Positions 6,831-15,224 of a stretch of DNA of 25,071 nucleotides are shown piece by piece. Each line of letters starts with the position of its first letter. The first letter of the stretch is position 1. The DNA is from a virus. Both the position numbers and the translations under genes were made by a program. Below the pieces are notes generated by a model that did no database searches, had not been told where the DNA came from, and saw only the letters and a program-made list of their open reading frames with translations. The DNA is taken from positions 1-25,071 of IMG/VR virus record IMGVR_UViG_3300030101_002074. One strand, given 5' to 3'.

Positions 6831-7016
6831 TTATTTTTTCTTCAACTTTTTTAATGTTATAGCAAATCTTGCTCTTTGTCCAAGCTTTCCTGGTTTCTTA
6901 GCTGCTGCTTTTAGTTTTGAAGCAGGAATTGTTTTGCCTTTTTTGATTCCAAGAGATTTTCTTAGAGATCCCGGTTTTTTTATCGCTTTTTGGATAAATT
7001 TTTTGTCTTTTTTCAT
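6831..7016 (-). CDS. Small basic protein, FIQKAIKKPG type
   Basis: 61 residues, more than one third Lys/Arg. It shows FIQKAIKKPGSLRKSLG (7-23), then KKGKTIPASKLKAAAKKPGK (25-44), then QRARFAITLKKLKKK. Two similar helix-PG units suggest an internal duplication or a two-helix DNA-binding hairpin. It overlaps the portal stop by 4 nt (ATGA) and has a GGAG site. I recall the motif set in marine phage small proteins, but the role is unknown. Confidence 0.6.
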   Translation of the reverse strand: MKKDKKFIQKAIKKPGSLRKSLGIKKGKTIPASKLKAAAKKPGKLGQRARFAITLKKLKKK

Positions 7017-9517
7017 CTATTTTCTCCTTCATACTTTTCGATCTCTACACTTGGCATCATTTTATCTACATTTGGTATTGATTTACTAAGAATTGTTTTT
7101 TCAATTGATGTTTCAGCTCTCATTTTTGCTAAATCTGCGTTTTGATCTAGCTTATCTTCGTGTTCACGCTGGTTCATCATTGCTTTCATACGATCAAGAT
7201 TGATTCTTTCTTGACCTTCTTTTCTTTTTCTCTCATTATCTTGTGCTCTTAGGTCTAATTCTCTTGCTCTTAACTTAGCAATTGGATCATCACCAAAACC
7301 AGAAGTAACTTCTCTCTCTTCTTTTAAGAATTCTTCCATCATTTCAGCAATCAAGACAGCTTTTCTTGCTTCAATCTTTTGACTTAGTTGTTGTGCTTGT
7401 TGTGCAATCTGTGGATTAGCTTGAGCCATCTGATTCATCTGAGCTAATTGTTGTAACTCTGCAGGAAACTCTAATTCAATTTGTTCTTGAGCCATTAAAC
7501 TAATGTGTTCAAAAATATTTTTTTCCATTGCAGCCATGACAACAGGATTATTTCTAGCAATGTTAGTTGCCATAAAATTTAAATGGGAAGTTATGTGTGC
7601 TCTGTGATCTTGACCAGGGAAAGCTTGAAAATTTTTACCACTTAATGCCATAATATTTTCTAAACTTGGGTCCATTGGTTGTGGCTGTTCAGGTTTAACT
7701 AATAACGTGTCAATATCTTTTACACCTAGTGCTTCATACATATTTCTATACGCTTGATACATGTTGTGCATCTGTGGATTAGAAGTTGCCAGCTGCAACT
7801 CTGTTTGTGCGAGGGAAATACGCTGAGTTTGAGAAAAGATGTTGGGATCAGCAACTGGCAATATATCTACTCTGTCATCAAAGTCTGTTTGTTTAACTGT
7901 TCTTTGACCCCCAACTACGTCATACGGATATTCCGGTGGTAGATATAACTTGAATACTCTTGCTAATAATTTGAATTCTTGTTTTAGCGAAGAGTAAATT
8001 CTTTTGTGAATAGCTGACATTGTTCTACTGCCACGTTCTAGTAAAGCGACTGTAGTTCCAACTGCAGCTTGTTGATTACCATCACCAACTTGTAGATCAG
8101 CAATCGATGCAAATCTTTGACCAGCATTAACTACAATACCCATAAGGTTTAATAATGTAGCTGATGGCTCTTTGAATGGTAACATCATAAATGAATCTTT
8201 TAAATTTCCACCCGGTGCATCTACGTCTCTAAATTCACCTGGTTGAATAGATTGTGCATCATCTCTGATTCTAATGCCACGCATTTTAAATCCAGCCGGT
8301 AAGTTAGATAAAGTTCCTGCATCCAATAACTGACGGAGTGCTGCAGTTGCAGTTCTGCTCAATCCGCCAATCATATGGATTAAACCAAAGCCATAAAAGC
8401 CTAGTCCTGGAAGAAACTTAAAATGAGTAAAGTATGGTATTTTAGTTTTATCTGGATCACCTATTTCATAATTACGTCTAATAGATAAAATTTTTCTTGT
8501 GCCTTCATCAACTGTTACGATGTATGGAATTTTAATTCCTGAAGGTTCGCCTGTATCATCAGTATCTTCAAAACCTTCTATATCTAAATTAACATGACAT
8601 TCTAAAAGAGTATAGACATCATCGTCTTGAGTTTTTCTTTGACCTTCTAACTCTCTTTCTTTTTTCTCAACGTCATCTGATTCTGAAGTAGGATCACCTA
8701 ATTCAACGTCTAAATAAAAACCTGCCACTTGTTGTTTTCTTAAATCGTTTTTAGAAATTTTTACCCGATGGATGATTGCCTCTGCATCGTCTAATGAGGT
8801 AGCCGTGTAGGGAACAATCAAATCATCTGCCGGTACGAACTTTGATGTCGCTTTCTTAGTCAACTCATCGTAATAAGTTTTCTTAAAAGCTGACCCTGCA
8901 AGAGGAAGATAAAAGAGCAGTTGATCAAAGTCGGGCTCATAGTCTTTCATTTTTTCCATGAGCTCGTAGTTCATAAAATCTTTAACACGTTGTGCTTGTT
9001 TAGCTTTCTCTTCACTTGGTGCACCAATCACAGCTGTTCTAACTGGACCATCTGCTGGAAGTAATTCTTTGTAAGCTAAAGCTTGAAACTGAGTAACAGC
9101 TTCTGCAAGAACTGGGTGAGTTGCACCACTAGCTCCTTGAAAAGGTTCTGTTCTCATATCATATTTGAAACCTAATAAATCTAAACCTTGAGTATAAGAT
9201 TTTTCCCATTCTTTTCTACCTGCTTGGTAGTCTTGATATTTTTGAGAAAGGTCTGCACCCATCTCTTGTAAAACTTCTTCTGGTAAAAACTCTGCTAAGT
9301 TTGCGTAGTGTTCATCTCCACCTTCCGGTTGAGCTGCCATTGGATCAAAATCTATTTGTACTGATCCATCTTCTAATTCTGTTGTTTCTATGGGCCCTGG
9401 TGCCTGTTGCTCTTCTATTACTTCTTGTTCAATTGCTTCAGTGATTTGTTCTTCACCCGGTATAACCGCCGAGCCTCTTGGACCTTGCGTCAGGGACTTG
9501 TCTATTTTGTCTGCCAT
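7013..9517 (-). CDS. Portal protein (P22-like)
   Basis: 834 residues, the size of P22-type portals. A variable acidic N-terminus (1-110) leads to the conserved opening of large portals (about 127-200, FQGASGATHPVLAEAV and LLPADGPVRT), and a body with GLGFYGFG and IGGLSRTATAALRQLLDAG motifs (about 395-430) typical of the portal wing and stem helices. The C-terminal third is a long Gln/Met/Glu/Arg-rich helix (about 680-820), like the P22 barrel. The portal is the dodecameric ring through which DNA is packaged and ejected. GGAG precedes the ATG. It sits downstream of TerL in the head unit. The start overlaps a small ORF in another frame. Confidence 0.85.
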   Translation of the reverse strand: MADKIDKSLTQGPRGSAVIPGEEQITEAIEQEVIEEQQAPGPIETTELEDGSVQIDFDPMAAQPEGGDEHYANLAEFLPEEVLQEMGADLSQKYQDYQAGRKEWEKSYTQGLDLLGFKYDMRTEPFQGASGATHPVLAEAVTQFQALAYKELLPADGPVRTAVIGAPSEEKAKQAQRVKDFMNYELMEKMKDYEPDFDQLLFYLPLAGSAFKKTYYDELTKKATSKFVPADDLIVPYTATSLDDAEAIIHRVKISKNDLRKQQVAGFYLDVELGDPTSESDDVEKKERELEGQRKTQDDDVYTLLECHVNLDIEGFEDTDDTGEPSGIKIPYIVTVDEGTRKILSIRRNYEIGDPDKTKIPYFTHFKFLPGLGFYGFGLIHMIGGLSRTATAALRQLLDAGTLSNLPAGFKMRGIRIRDDAQSIQPGEFRDVDAPGGNLKDSFMMLPFKEPSATLLNLMGIVVNAGQRFASIADLQVGDGNQQAAVGTTVALLERGSRTMSAIHKRIYSSLKQEFKLLARVFKLYLPPEYPYDVVGGQRTVKQTDFDDRVDILPVADPNIFSQTQRISLAQTELQLATSNPQMHNMYQAYRNMYEALGVKDIDTLLVKPEQPQPMDPSLENIMALSGKNFQAFPGQDHRAHITSHLNFMATNIARNNPVVMAAMEKNIFEHISLMAQEQIELEFPAELQQLAQMNQMAQANPQIAQQAQQLSQKIEARKAVLIAEMMEEFLKEEREVTSGFGDDPIAKLRARELDLRAQDNERKRKEGQERINLDRMKAMMNQREHEDKLDQNADLAKMRAETSIEKTILSKSIPNVDKMMPSVEIEKYEGENR

Positions 9518-9638
9518 TTTTTATTTTCTCCAGTTTCACTGTCTTAACAGTATTATAGTTAATATTCAACCCTTGAGGCGTGGGTCCTGATTCAGGCGGC
9601 AGGAGCCAGGTTTTAGGGTACGTATGTTTCGGTTTCAT
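9453..9638 (-). CDS. Small hypothetical protein bridging two virion genes
   Basis: 61 residues. It opens with a Pro-rich segment (TWLLPPESGPTPQGLNI) and becomes basic. It fills the 95-nt gap between the 669-aa gene (overlap 26 nt) and the portal gene (overlap 65 nt), each in another frame. AAAGG lies 8 nt before the ATG. The PP-ESGP-PQGL stretch looks protein-like. The 3' part, read through the portal start region, is less convincing. The true product may be shorter in evolution, with the overlap as a run-on. Moderate to low confidence. Confidence 0.4.
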   Translation of the reverse strand: MKPKHTYPKTWLLPPESGPTPQGLNINYNTVKTVKLEKIKNGRQNRQVPDARSKRLGGYTG

Positions 9639-11622
9639 CTTTTACACCTTTGTTTTCTTCTATCGTCTCTCTAAATCTTGCAGGGATATTCTCCAGCATA
9701 GACTCGAGGCCTTGTCTTCTCTCCATTGCATTTTTTAAAAATTGTTTTTCTTCACTTAGTGCAGCTTGCTCTAAAGCAACGTTTGCCATTTTACCAATAT
9801 TAGGATTGTTCATAAACATAGATCCTGCACTTGCAGCAGCCTGAGTAAGAGGAGCTCCAGACATATACATCATTGGAAAGTCTATTGCAGCAGCTATTGC
9901 ATTATCTGCTCTACCAGGAAAAGCAGTTGTAAAAGCATCTATGCCAGGTCTAATACTTTTATAGGCGTTACCTGCATTTTTTATTTTTTGATTAAAAGAA
10001 TCAAATAAATTTCTTATCTTAGATTTTTCTGGTTGTTCTACTTTATCTGCAGTGGTTACACCAGGGATATTTGGGTTTGGATTTATTTTAAGTAATAACG
10101 TATCTGGTATATTCATCTTTTTTAAAGTTCTATAAATGTGAGGAAACTGACCTGTCTTAGAATCATAAGCTACACCCATATCAGCTCCTATTCTTCCAAC
10201 ATCTTCAATGTCTACACGCACACCTACGTCATTTAAAAAATTACTTATCTTATTTAATTTTTCAGTGTCTCCATGAAACTTTCCACCTTTTTTAAAAAGT
10301 TTATTTACTTGTCCTTCTATGAACGCACTATTAAACTGACCTGGAGTAATATTTAAATTAGTTGCAAATTTAGTGCTTCGTTGTCCTTTTGATATTTTAT
10401 TAATATCAAAGATATCAAATATCTTTCCTTTCTCTGCTAAATTTCTATAATACTCATCATTTAAAGTGTTTCCTTTTGAATCTGTTTTTCTTCGTATTAT
10501 ATTTCCATCTTTATCAAGTCTAGTTTCCATTAATATTTTTATTCTTTCACCAAACTTTGTATTATTAATTGCATCTGGATTGTTTATAAAAAATTTATTT
10601 AAATCTTTTTTCTGTTCTCTAACAGTGTTAAATCTTAACATGTCTTCTGAACTAGCATATTTTTTTCCTGGAGCTTCTTTTTCAGCTCTTGTTTTTTTAT
10701 ATAACTGACCTCTTTTTTTTAATTCCTCATCCGTAAGTCTTCTTTCATTGCCTCCAAACTCTAATGCTCTTTCAGATCTTATTTTTGGATCTACTTTACC
10801 TCCAGGTCTTTTAGAATCTAATTCTAATAATTCTTGTTCGGTTCTACCTGTTACTTTTATCAACTCTTTAAACAAATCAGAACCTGGTCCTGCTTCCATG
10901 GCTTTATTAAATTTACCTAAATATTGTTGAGGGACTTTTCCACCAAGATTAATTCTTGTTTTACCTTTTCTTTCTGCTGCTGCAACAGTGCTAGGTTGTA
11001 ATTTTATTTTAAAATTTTCAAAATCTCCTTTTGCAAACGTATCATCAATCAAAGCTTTTAGGGTTTCTTCACCTTGTTGTTTTGCAGGATTTACTTTTGT
11101 TTTTACACTCTCTGCTGTAAATTCTTTTCTATCTGAAATTAATTTTTCTATTTCTTCTTTAGTTCCAAAATGTGTTCCTACAAATTTATCAGGATATGTT
11201 GGAGCATTACTTTTACCAGCAAATTTAACTTTGTATTTACCTTTGTTAGGGCCTTCAGTAACTAACGCTCCTTTATAAAATTCAGTTCTCTCTTCTACAG
11301 ATGGCAAACTAATAGGACCGTCAGTAGTTTTACTTTTTTCTAATAGATAATCGTCGTAATATTTTTTTCTGCTTTTAATAAACTCAAGGCCTTCTTGCAT
11401 TGTAACAACACCTTCTTCAACAGCCTTGTCTAATTCTTTCTGCATTAAGTCTACAAGAAAAGCATTAGAAGATTTTCCTGTTCCATATACACCTTGTAAT
11501 AAAGTATCTGTTTTCTTTTTAAACTGAAGTGCGTTGTAAGGTTTTGGTGGAGGTGAGCCGTCAGCAAATTTTTCTCGACGCGTAAGATACGCCATCATCT
11601 CGTTGTACTCGTGGAGTTTCAA
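9613..11622 (-). CDS. Large probable internal virion or ejection protein
   Basis: 669 residues. The N-terminus (MKLHEYNEMMAYLTRREKFA) is a short helical tag that I associate with many marine phage large proteins. The body (30-560) is charged, Lys/Glu/Asn-rich and mixed alpha. Near 575-625 is a Gly/Ala/Met/Phe-rich hydrophobic segment (AAAIDFPMMYMSGAPLTQAA) that could insert in a membrane, then a charged helical tail. No catalytic motif is visible. The combination of large size, location between TerL/EF-hand protein and portal, and a late hydrophobic patch suggests a pilot or ejection protein. This is inference, and a tail-associated structural protein is also possible. Confidence 0.6.
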   Translation of the reverse strand: MKLHEYNEMMAYLTRREKFADGSPPPKPYNALQFKKKTDTLLQGVYGTGKSSNAFLVDLMQKELDKAVEEGVVTMQEGLEFIKSRKKYYDDYLLEKSKTTDGPISLPSVEERTEFYKGALVTEGPNKGKYKVKFAGKSNAPTYPDKFVGTHFGTKEEIEKLISDRKEFTAESVKTKVNPAKQQGEETLKALIDDTFAKGDFENFKIKLQPSTVAAAERKGKTRINLGGKVPQQYLGKFNKAMEAGPGSDLFKELIKVTGRTEQELLELDSKRPGGKVDPKIRSERALEFGGNERRLTDEELKKRGQLYKKTRAEKEAPGKKYASSEDMLRFNTVREQKKDLNKFFINNPDAINNTKFGERIKILMETRLDKDGNIIRRKTDSKGNTLNDEYYRNLAEKGKIFDIFDINKISKGQRSTKFATNLNITPGQFNSAFIEGQVNKLFKKGGKFHGDTEKLNKISNFLNDVGVRVDIEDVGRIGADMGVAYDSKTGQFPHIYRTLKKMNIPDTLLLKINPNPNIPGVTTADKVEQPEKSKIRNLFDSFNQKIKNAGNAYKSIRPGIDAFTTAFPGRADNAIAAAIDFPMMYMSGAPLTQAAASAGSMFMNNPNIGKMANVALEQAALSEEKQFLKNAMERRQGLESMLENIPARFRETIEENKGVKDETETYVP

Positions 11623-11623
11623 T

Positions 11624-12373
11624 TTAAACTCCTAGTATTGCTGCTAGACCGCCTGATTGTTTTTCATCTCTATCGATAACACCTTTACCAATTAAGATAT
11701 CTTTTTGAGTGATTTGTCCGTCACCAGATAGATCAGGAAAAGATCCACCAGCTAAAGTAATTCTAGTTTTATCATCTTCAACTAATTCTTTAACAACTTC
11801 CATTCCAGGATCTCTACTAGCTGTACCCATTCTTAATTCATAAAATTCTTTTAGTTCATCTAATGAATTTGGTTTACGTCCTTTTTCTCTAATAAATTCT
11901 TTTACAACTTCTTCAATTCTAACTTCAGGTCTTATAGCAGCCATATCACTCATAGCTTCTCTTCTGAAACTATCAAAGTCCATAGGCTCTAAACCTTGTT
12001 CTAACATATCGAATCTGTATTTTTGATATTCGTCTTCTAGAGGATCTAAATCTACGTCTGCCATTTGCATGATGCCTGTATCCTGAGCCCTGACTTGTTC
12101 ACCCATAGGCACGCCTTGGTCTTTCATTAATTCAATTGTGTCTAAGTCTTCTTCTTGAAACTCTTCGACTTCATCACCTTGTGCATAAAAATTTCTCATG
12201 ATTCCTCCGTCAGCTTTTTTAGCTACTTTTCTTAGATCTTCTAAAGGAGACATTTCAATCTCTTTAATTTTTATATTATTCCTTTTTATATAATCTGTCA
12301 ATGAAATGCCTCGAAGCTTTTCACTACTAGAATTATATGAATCAATTACATCTTGGTATGTTTCTTCTTCCAT
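11624..12373 (-). CDS. EF-hand-loop-bearing phage protein
   Basis: 249 residues, acidic overall. The N-terminal half has a basic helix at about 28-55, and the middle is Glu/Asp/Met-rich. Near residues 215-226 there is a canonical calcium-loop pattern DLSGDGQITQKD, with ligand positions D1, S3, D5, T9 and D12 of an EF-hand/dockerin loop, followed by helix ILIGKGVI. A single loop of this kind could bind Ca2+ and stabilise a virion contact. The stop is 1 nt from the 669-aa gene's start region, and its ATG overlaps the TerL stop (TAATG). Role unknown, likely structural or tail-related. Confidence 0.65.
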   Translation of the reverse strand: MEEETYQDVIDSYNSSSEKLRGISLTDYIKRNNIKIKEIEMSPLEDLRKVAKKADGGIMRNFYAQGDEVEEFQEEDLDTIELMKDQGVPMGEQVRAQDTGIMQMADVDLDPLEDEYQKYRFDMLEQGLEPMDFDSFRREAMSDMAAIRPEVRIEEVVKEFIREKGRKPNSLDELKEFYELRMGTASRDPGMEVVKELVEDDKTRITLAGGSFPDLSGDGQITQKDILIGKGVIDRDEKQSGGLAAILGV

Positions 12374-13851
12374 TAATAATATGTCCTCTGTTGTGGAGGC
12401 ATTTTATCCTCCTCGTAATCTTCAGGGTGATTAATTAAACCTCCCTGTCTAAACCTCATAACAGCTTGGGTCATTGAGTCCACTAGATCATCATGGTCTC
12501 CATAAGGAAAAGCTGCACATTCCTCGATGACTTCTTGAGCGAAGTCCATTTCTTTGGGCGCCCATATCAGTCCCGACTCAAAGAGCGGAGATACTGCGTT
12601 TACCCTCGTGTGTTTATCGTTACCACGCGAAGGTGAGAAATTTATAACAGGAATACCCATCTTACGCAACTCATAAGTTAAAGGTAATCCTGATGCCTTA
12701 CTCTCGATTATAACTGTTTCCGGATTCCAGTAGCCGTATTGCTCCATCGCTATTCTACGAAGCTCAGGAAATTCATACCTACCTTTTAATGCATCAACTA
12801 AAATTAAACTTGGTGGTGAGTCTTCATTTTCTTGAAACACGCCCCAGGTGGTTATAGCAGAATAGTCGGCAGTTTCTTTTTTCATAAAAGCTGTATCATA
12901 AGATTGTATAATATGTTGAAGCGGTGGCATCTCATCTTCTTCCCAATCTCTCCACCATTCACGTTTTATTAATGCACCTTCTTCTGAAGTTGGATTTTGC
13001 ATATATTGTGCATTCCATTTAGTCAGAGGAATACTAGCTTTAACAGATTCTAAATCTTCTAACTTCCAATACTCTGGCCAAACAGGTTTGCCTGATGGAA
13101 GTATTGCAGGAAATTCTATAACCTCCCACTGATCTGCTTTAACTCCTTTTTGAGCATTTAATAATCTACCTGTTAAATCTTTTTCATTCCATCTTGTCAT
13201 GATTACAACAATTGATCCACCAGGTTGAAGACGTTGTCTAGGTCCTGATGTGTACCATTCATAAGTTCTTTCAAGAGCTTGATTATTCATTGCATCTTGT
13301 TCAGTGTGTGGGTCATCAATAATTAGTAAATCAGCTCCCCGTCCTGTAATAGCAGAACCAACACCAGCTGCATAATATTCACCACCTTGTTCGGTTTCCC
13401 ATTTACCAGCAGCTTGAGAATCAGGATTTAATCTAGTTTTAAAAACTTGTTTGTATTCTGCTGAATCCATTAAAGATTTAGCCTTACGACCAAACCTTAC
13501 AGATAATTCAGTTGTGTTAGTTGACTGAATAATTTTTAATTTAGGATTTCTGCCAACCATCCATGCAGGTAAAAGATAAGAGCCAAATTCAGACTTAGTA
13601 TGTCTAGGAGGCATATTAATAATTAATCTTTTAATTTTACCTTGAGCAAGTCTATCAAACTTATCTGCAATTTGTTTATGGTGTTTACCTTCAATAAAAT
13701 CTGGCCAAACATGTTTTACAAAATCCATGAAATTATTTTGTATACCAGCAGTCTTTTTCTTCTCACCATACTGATTAGCTAATAAGGAGAATTGTCTTCT
13801 TACGTCAGCAGGTAATTTATCAAAGTTCTTTAGTTTATCTTTATCTATCAT
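12373..13851 (-). CDS. terL: Terminase large subunit
   Basis: 492 residues. The packaging ATPase motif sits at 79-88 (NMPPRHTKSE, a deviant Walker A in which R/H replace the usual Gly pair). The Walker B is LLIIDDPH (175-182, acidic DD), and the coupling motif is near 215 (VVIMTRW). The nuclease domain is marked by SYDTAFMKKETADYS (about 317-331) and a further acidic cluster near AAFPYGDHDDLVDS (about 450-463). Standard length. It translocates DNA into the prohead with the portal and cuts the concatemer. It is the first gene of the late unit. No Shine-Dalgarno is obvious before the ATG at 13851. Small terminase is not adjacent (see 18576-19166). Confidence 0.93.
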   Translation of the reverse strand: MIDKDKLKNFDKLPADVRRQFSLLANQYGEKKKTAGIQNNFMDFVKHVWPDFIEGKHHKQIADKFDRLAQGKIKRLIINMPPRHTKSEFGSYLLPAWMVGRNPKLKIIQSTNTTELSVRFGRKAKSLMDSAEYKQVFKTRLNPDSQAAGKWETEQGGEYYAAGVGSAITGRGADLLIIDDPHTEQDAMNNQALERTYEWYTSGPRQRLQPGGSIVVIMTRWNEKDLTGRLLNAQKGVKADQWEVIEFPAILPSGKPVWPEYWKLEDLESVKASIPLTKWNAQYMQNPTSEEGALIKREWWRDWEEDEMPPLQHIIQSYDTAFMKKETADYSAITTWGVFQENEDSPPSLILVDALKGRYEFPELRRIAMEQYGYWNPETVIIESKASGLPLTYELRKMGIPVINFSPSRGNDKHTRVNAVSPLFESGLIWAPKEMDFAQEVIEECAAFPYGDHDDLVDSMTQAVMRFRQGGLINHPEDYEEDKMPPQQRTYY

Positions 13852-14229
13852 TTGAAAAAAATTTTCTGAAAAATTTTTACACTATTTTTTTGAAAAGTAA
13901 AAAAGTATTCTAAGGCTTTAAATGTATGAAAGCTGGCATAAATACAAAACTTTGGGACCCCTTTTGTAAAAATAAAAAAACCTTTTTGTAAAAAAATTTA
14001 AAAACCGGAACCGGTCTGGTACCTCTATCATATCAACCCAGCTGGTTTCCGTGCACGTACTCCCAGCCGAGCAAACTCCAGGTCCCTACCCTTGCGGGTC
14101 ATTGGTAACGTCCAGGGAAATGCCAGCGGCTAGATGTGTACGCCCTTGAGCTTTCAGTTCAATTCTCTTGATGCCCGGCGCACAACCTATGCTTGTATGC
14201 AAGGATTGCATAGGATGTGCGCTTGGCTA
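13852..14229. other. Non-coding gap with GC-rich structured part and hairpin
   Basis: No convincing gene in 378 nt. The left 150 nt are AT-rich (possible late promoter region, although no strong TTGACA/TATAAT pair was found before TerL). About 14005-14229 is clearly richer in G+C than the surroundings and has many small inverted repeats: ACCGG-AA-CCGGT near 14003, CCAGCTGG, CGTGCACG, ACCC-TTGC-GGGT, and a 15-bp-arm hairpin 14178-14192 with 14208-14222 (GCGCAC..., one mismatch, 15-nt loop). The hairpin lies just downstream of the minus-strand gene at 14230, so it may end the early transcripts, but no T-run follows. Confidence 0.5.
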
Positions 14230-14499
14230 CTAGTCTAACAGAACGTAGTATTCATCAACGAAGTTCTTTTGGAACCACGTCAAACCTTTTTGCATTGTAG
14301 TATAATCCTCGGTACGTTCTGCACCAATGATTGTATCATAGATCGCTACAGCAAATGCCGGTAGCTTTGCTGACTGGCTAAATGTTTCATCGCTGAATCT
14401 ATTAAAGATTGTCATTTCTTTAGTAGGCTCTGCACCAAAGTAACATTGATCAAATGGTTTTGGTATTGTGTATGTTTTATTTTTGTATTGTATTTGCAT
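14230..14499 (-). CDS. Small hypothetical protein, early-type
   Basis: 89 residues, acidic to neutral, mixed alpha/beta. It begins MQIQYKNKTYTIPKPF and has a FNRFSDE stretch and a C-terminal segment ending EYYVLLD. I recall very similar small proteins in marine phage early regions, with no function assigned. The shared leader (AGAAAGG, 6 nt, ATGCAA) and near-consensus promoter directly upstream indicate early expression. The stop is followed by the 14178-14222 hairpin. Confidence 0.65.
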   Translation of the reverse strand: MQIQYKNKTYTIPKPFDQCYFGAEPTKEMTIFNRFSDETFSQSAKLPAFAVAIYDTIIGAERTEDYTTMQKGLTWFQKNFVDEYYVLLD

Positions 14500-14523
14500 T
14501 TCTACCTTTCTGTTATGTGTAGG

Positions 14524-14552
14524 ATTATATATTATTCTCCTACTTTTGTCAA
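14524..14552 (-). promoter_or_regulatory. Strong sigma70 promoter before 14230-14499
   Basis: Minus strand: TTGACA (14547-14552), 17-nt spacer, TATAAT (14524-14529), both perfect to consensus. It lies between the upstream gene's stop (14566) and the ATG (14499). Inverted repeat GTAGGA/TCCTAC (14519-14524 with 14538-14543) overlaps the -10, as a possible operator. Confidence 0.8.
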
Positions 14553-14565
14553 ATGTTTTTTTGTA

Positions 14566-14907
14566 CTATTCTGTCACACCCTCAACCCTTTCAATTTGAT
14601 AGTATGCACCCCAACTATTCTCGCTCTTTACTTTCTCATAACCATGACTCTCTCGTCTGTGTCTGATAAACTCAATCGGTCGACCATGTTCAATGTTTTC
14701 CATATTAAGTTCTAGCCATTCAAACTTACATTTTTGAGAACAGAAATATCTATCCCCACTCATTGCAGTATAACCCCACGAGTTAGGTGTTTTATCCATA
14801 TTGGCATATGCATAACGACCTCGGATTACACCTCTAGATTTTAAAAATCTATCTTGTGTAGTTTGTTCATGGCATGTCGGTCCTTGGCAAAAATGTTTGT
14901 TACTCAT
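14566..14907 (-). CDS. Cys-containing hypothetical protein (zinc-finger-like)
   Basis: About 113 residues from the start at 14907. The start is set by an ATGA overlap with the 23-aa membrane peptide upstream, while a longer in-frame start at 14955 lacks this coupling. C7 and C12 (CQGPTC), then CSQKC near residue 55-60, form a probable zinc knuckle. The rest is a charged helix with a Tyr-rich end. Known phage families with such CxxxxC/CxxxC pairs include small zinc proteins, but I cannot assign a reaction. Confidence 0.55.
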   Translation of the reverse strand: MSNKHFCQGPTCHEQTTQDRFLKSRGVIRGRYAYANMDKTPNSWGYTAMSGDRYFCSQKCKFEWLELNMENIEHGRPIEFIRHRRESHGYEKVKSENSWGAYYQIERVEGVTE

Positions 14908-14975
14908 GCTACTACCACCAATCCCATAATTAAACCGAAGAAACCAACGCAACAATAAAATTCGAAGTCTGTCAT
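14904..14975 (-). CDS. 23-aa membrane peptide
   Basis: A complete ORF of 23 residues, MTDFEFYCC followed by VGFFGLIMGLVVVA. That is a single transmembrane helix with a short acidic N-terminus. GAGG lies 7 nt before the ATG. Its stop overlaps the start of the next gene as ATGA, and its start is next to the stop of the 14977 gene. The coupling on both sides supports translation. Single-TM peptides of this size are often membrane modulators or leader peptides. Function unknown. Confidence 0.45.
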   Translation of the reverse strand: MTDFEFYCCVGFFGLIMGLVVVA

Positions 14976-14976
14976 T

Positions 14977-15168
14977 TTACAGCCTCACTTTCCAACTGCC
15001 TTTGGCAGTTCTATAACCTTGTGCGTCATCATCAAAATATGTCATCAACTTTGCACCAACTTTTGAAGTCCAATATTTAGACTTGTCTGTCCATGTTCCA
15101 TTTCTTGTAATGTGTTTCTTATCCTTGTTAGAATAGTATGTGATTTTAAATTTAGTGTTTTCTTGCAT
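14977..15168 (-). CDS. Small basic hypothetical protein
   Basis: 63 residues with strand-rich, Lys/Tyr/Trp/Thr-rich sequence (ITYYSNKDKK, TRNGTWTDK, WKVRL) that suggests a small beta barrel or OB-like fold. It has a perfect copy of the shared leader (AGAAAGG before ATGCAA) and the strong promoter below. I do not recognise a family. Early expression is likely. Confidence 0.6.
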   Translation of the reverse strand: MQENTKFKITYYSNKDKKHITRNGTWTDKSKYWTSKVGAKLMTYFDDDAQGYRTAKGSWKVRL

Positions 15169-15192
15169 TTATACCTTTCTGTTATGTATGGG

Positions 15193-15221
15193 AGTATATA
15201 CTATTACTCCCATACTGTCAA
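15193..15221 (-). promoter_or_regulatory. Strong sigma70 promoter with 11-bp operator palindrome
   Basis: Minus strand: TTGACA (15216-15221), 17-nt spacer, TATACT (15193-15198), one base off consensus. A perfect 11-bp inverted repeat, GTATGGGAGTA at 15186-15196 and its complement at 15205-15215, covers the -10 and spacer. This is the position of a repressor site. Confidence 0.8.
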
Positions 15222-15224
15222 CCC

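Noticed and set aside
13946-13969. Terminator-like hairpin ACAAAA...TTTTGT
   Set aside because: Both sides are A/T-rich, but the T-run lies before rather than after the stem on the minus strand. Position before terL does not fit termination.
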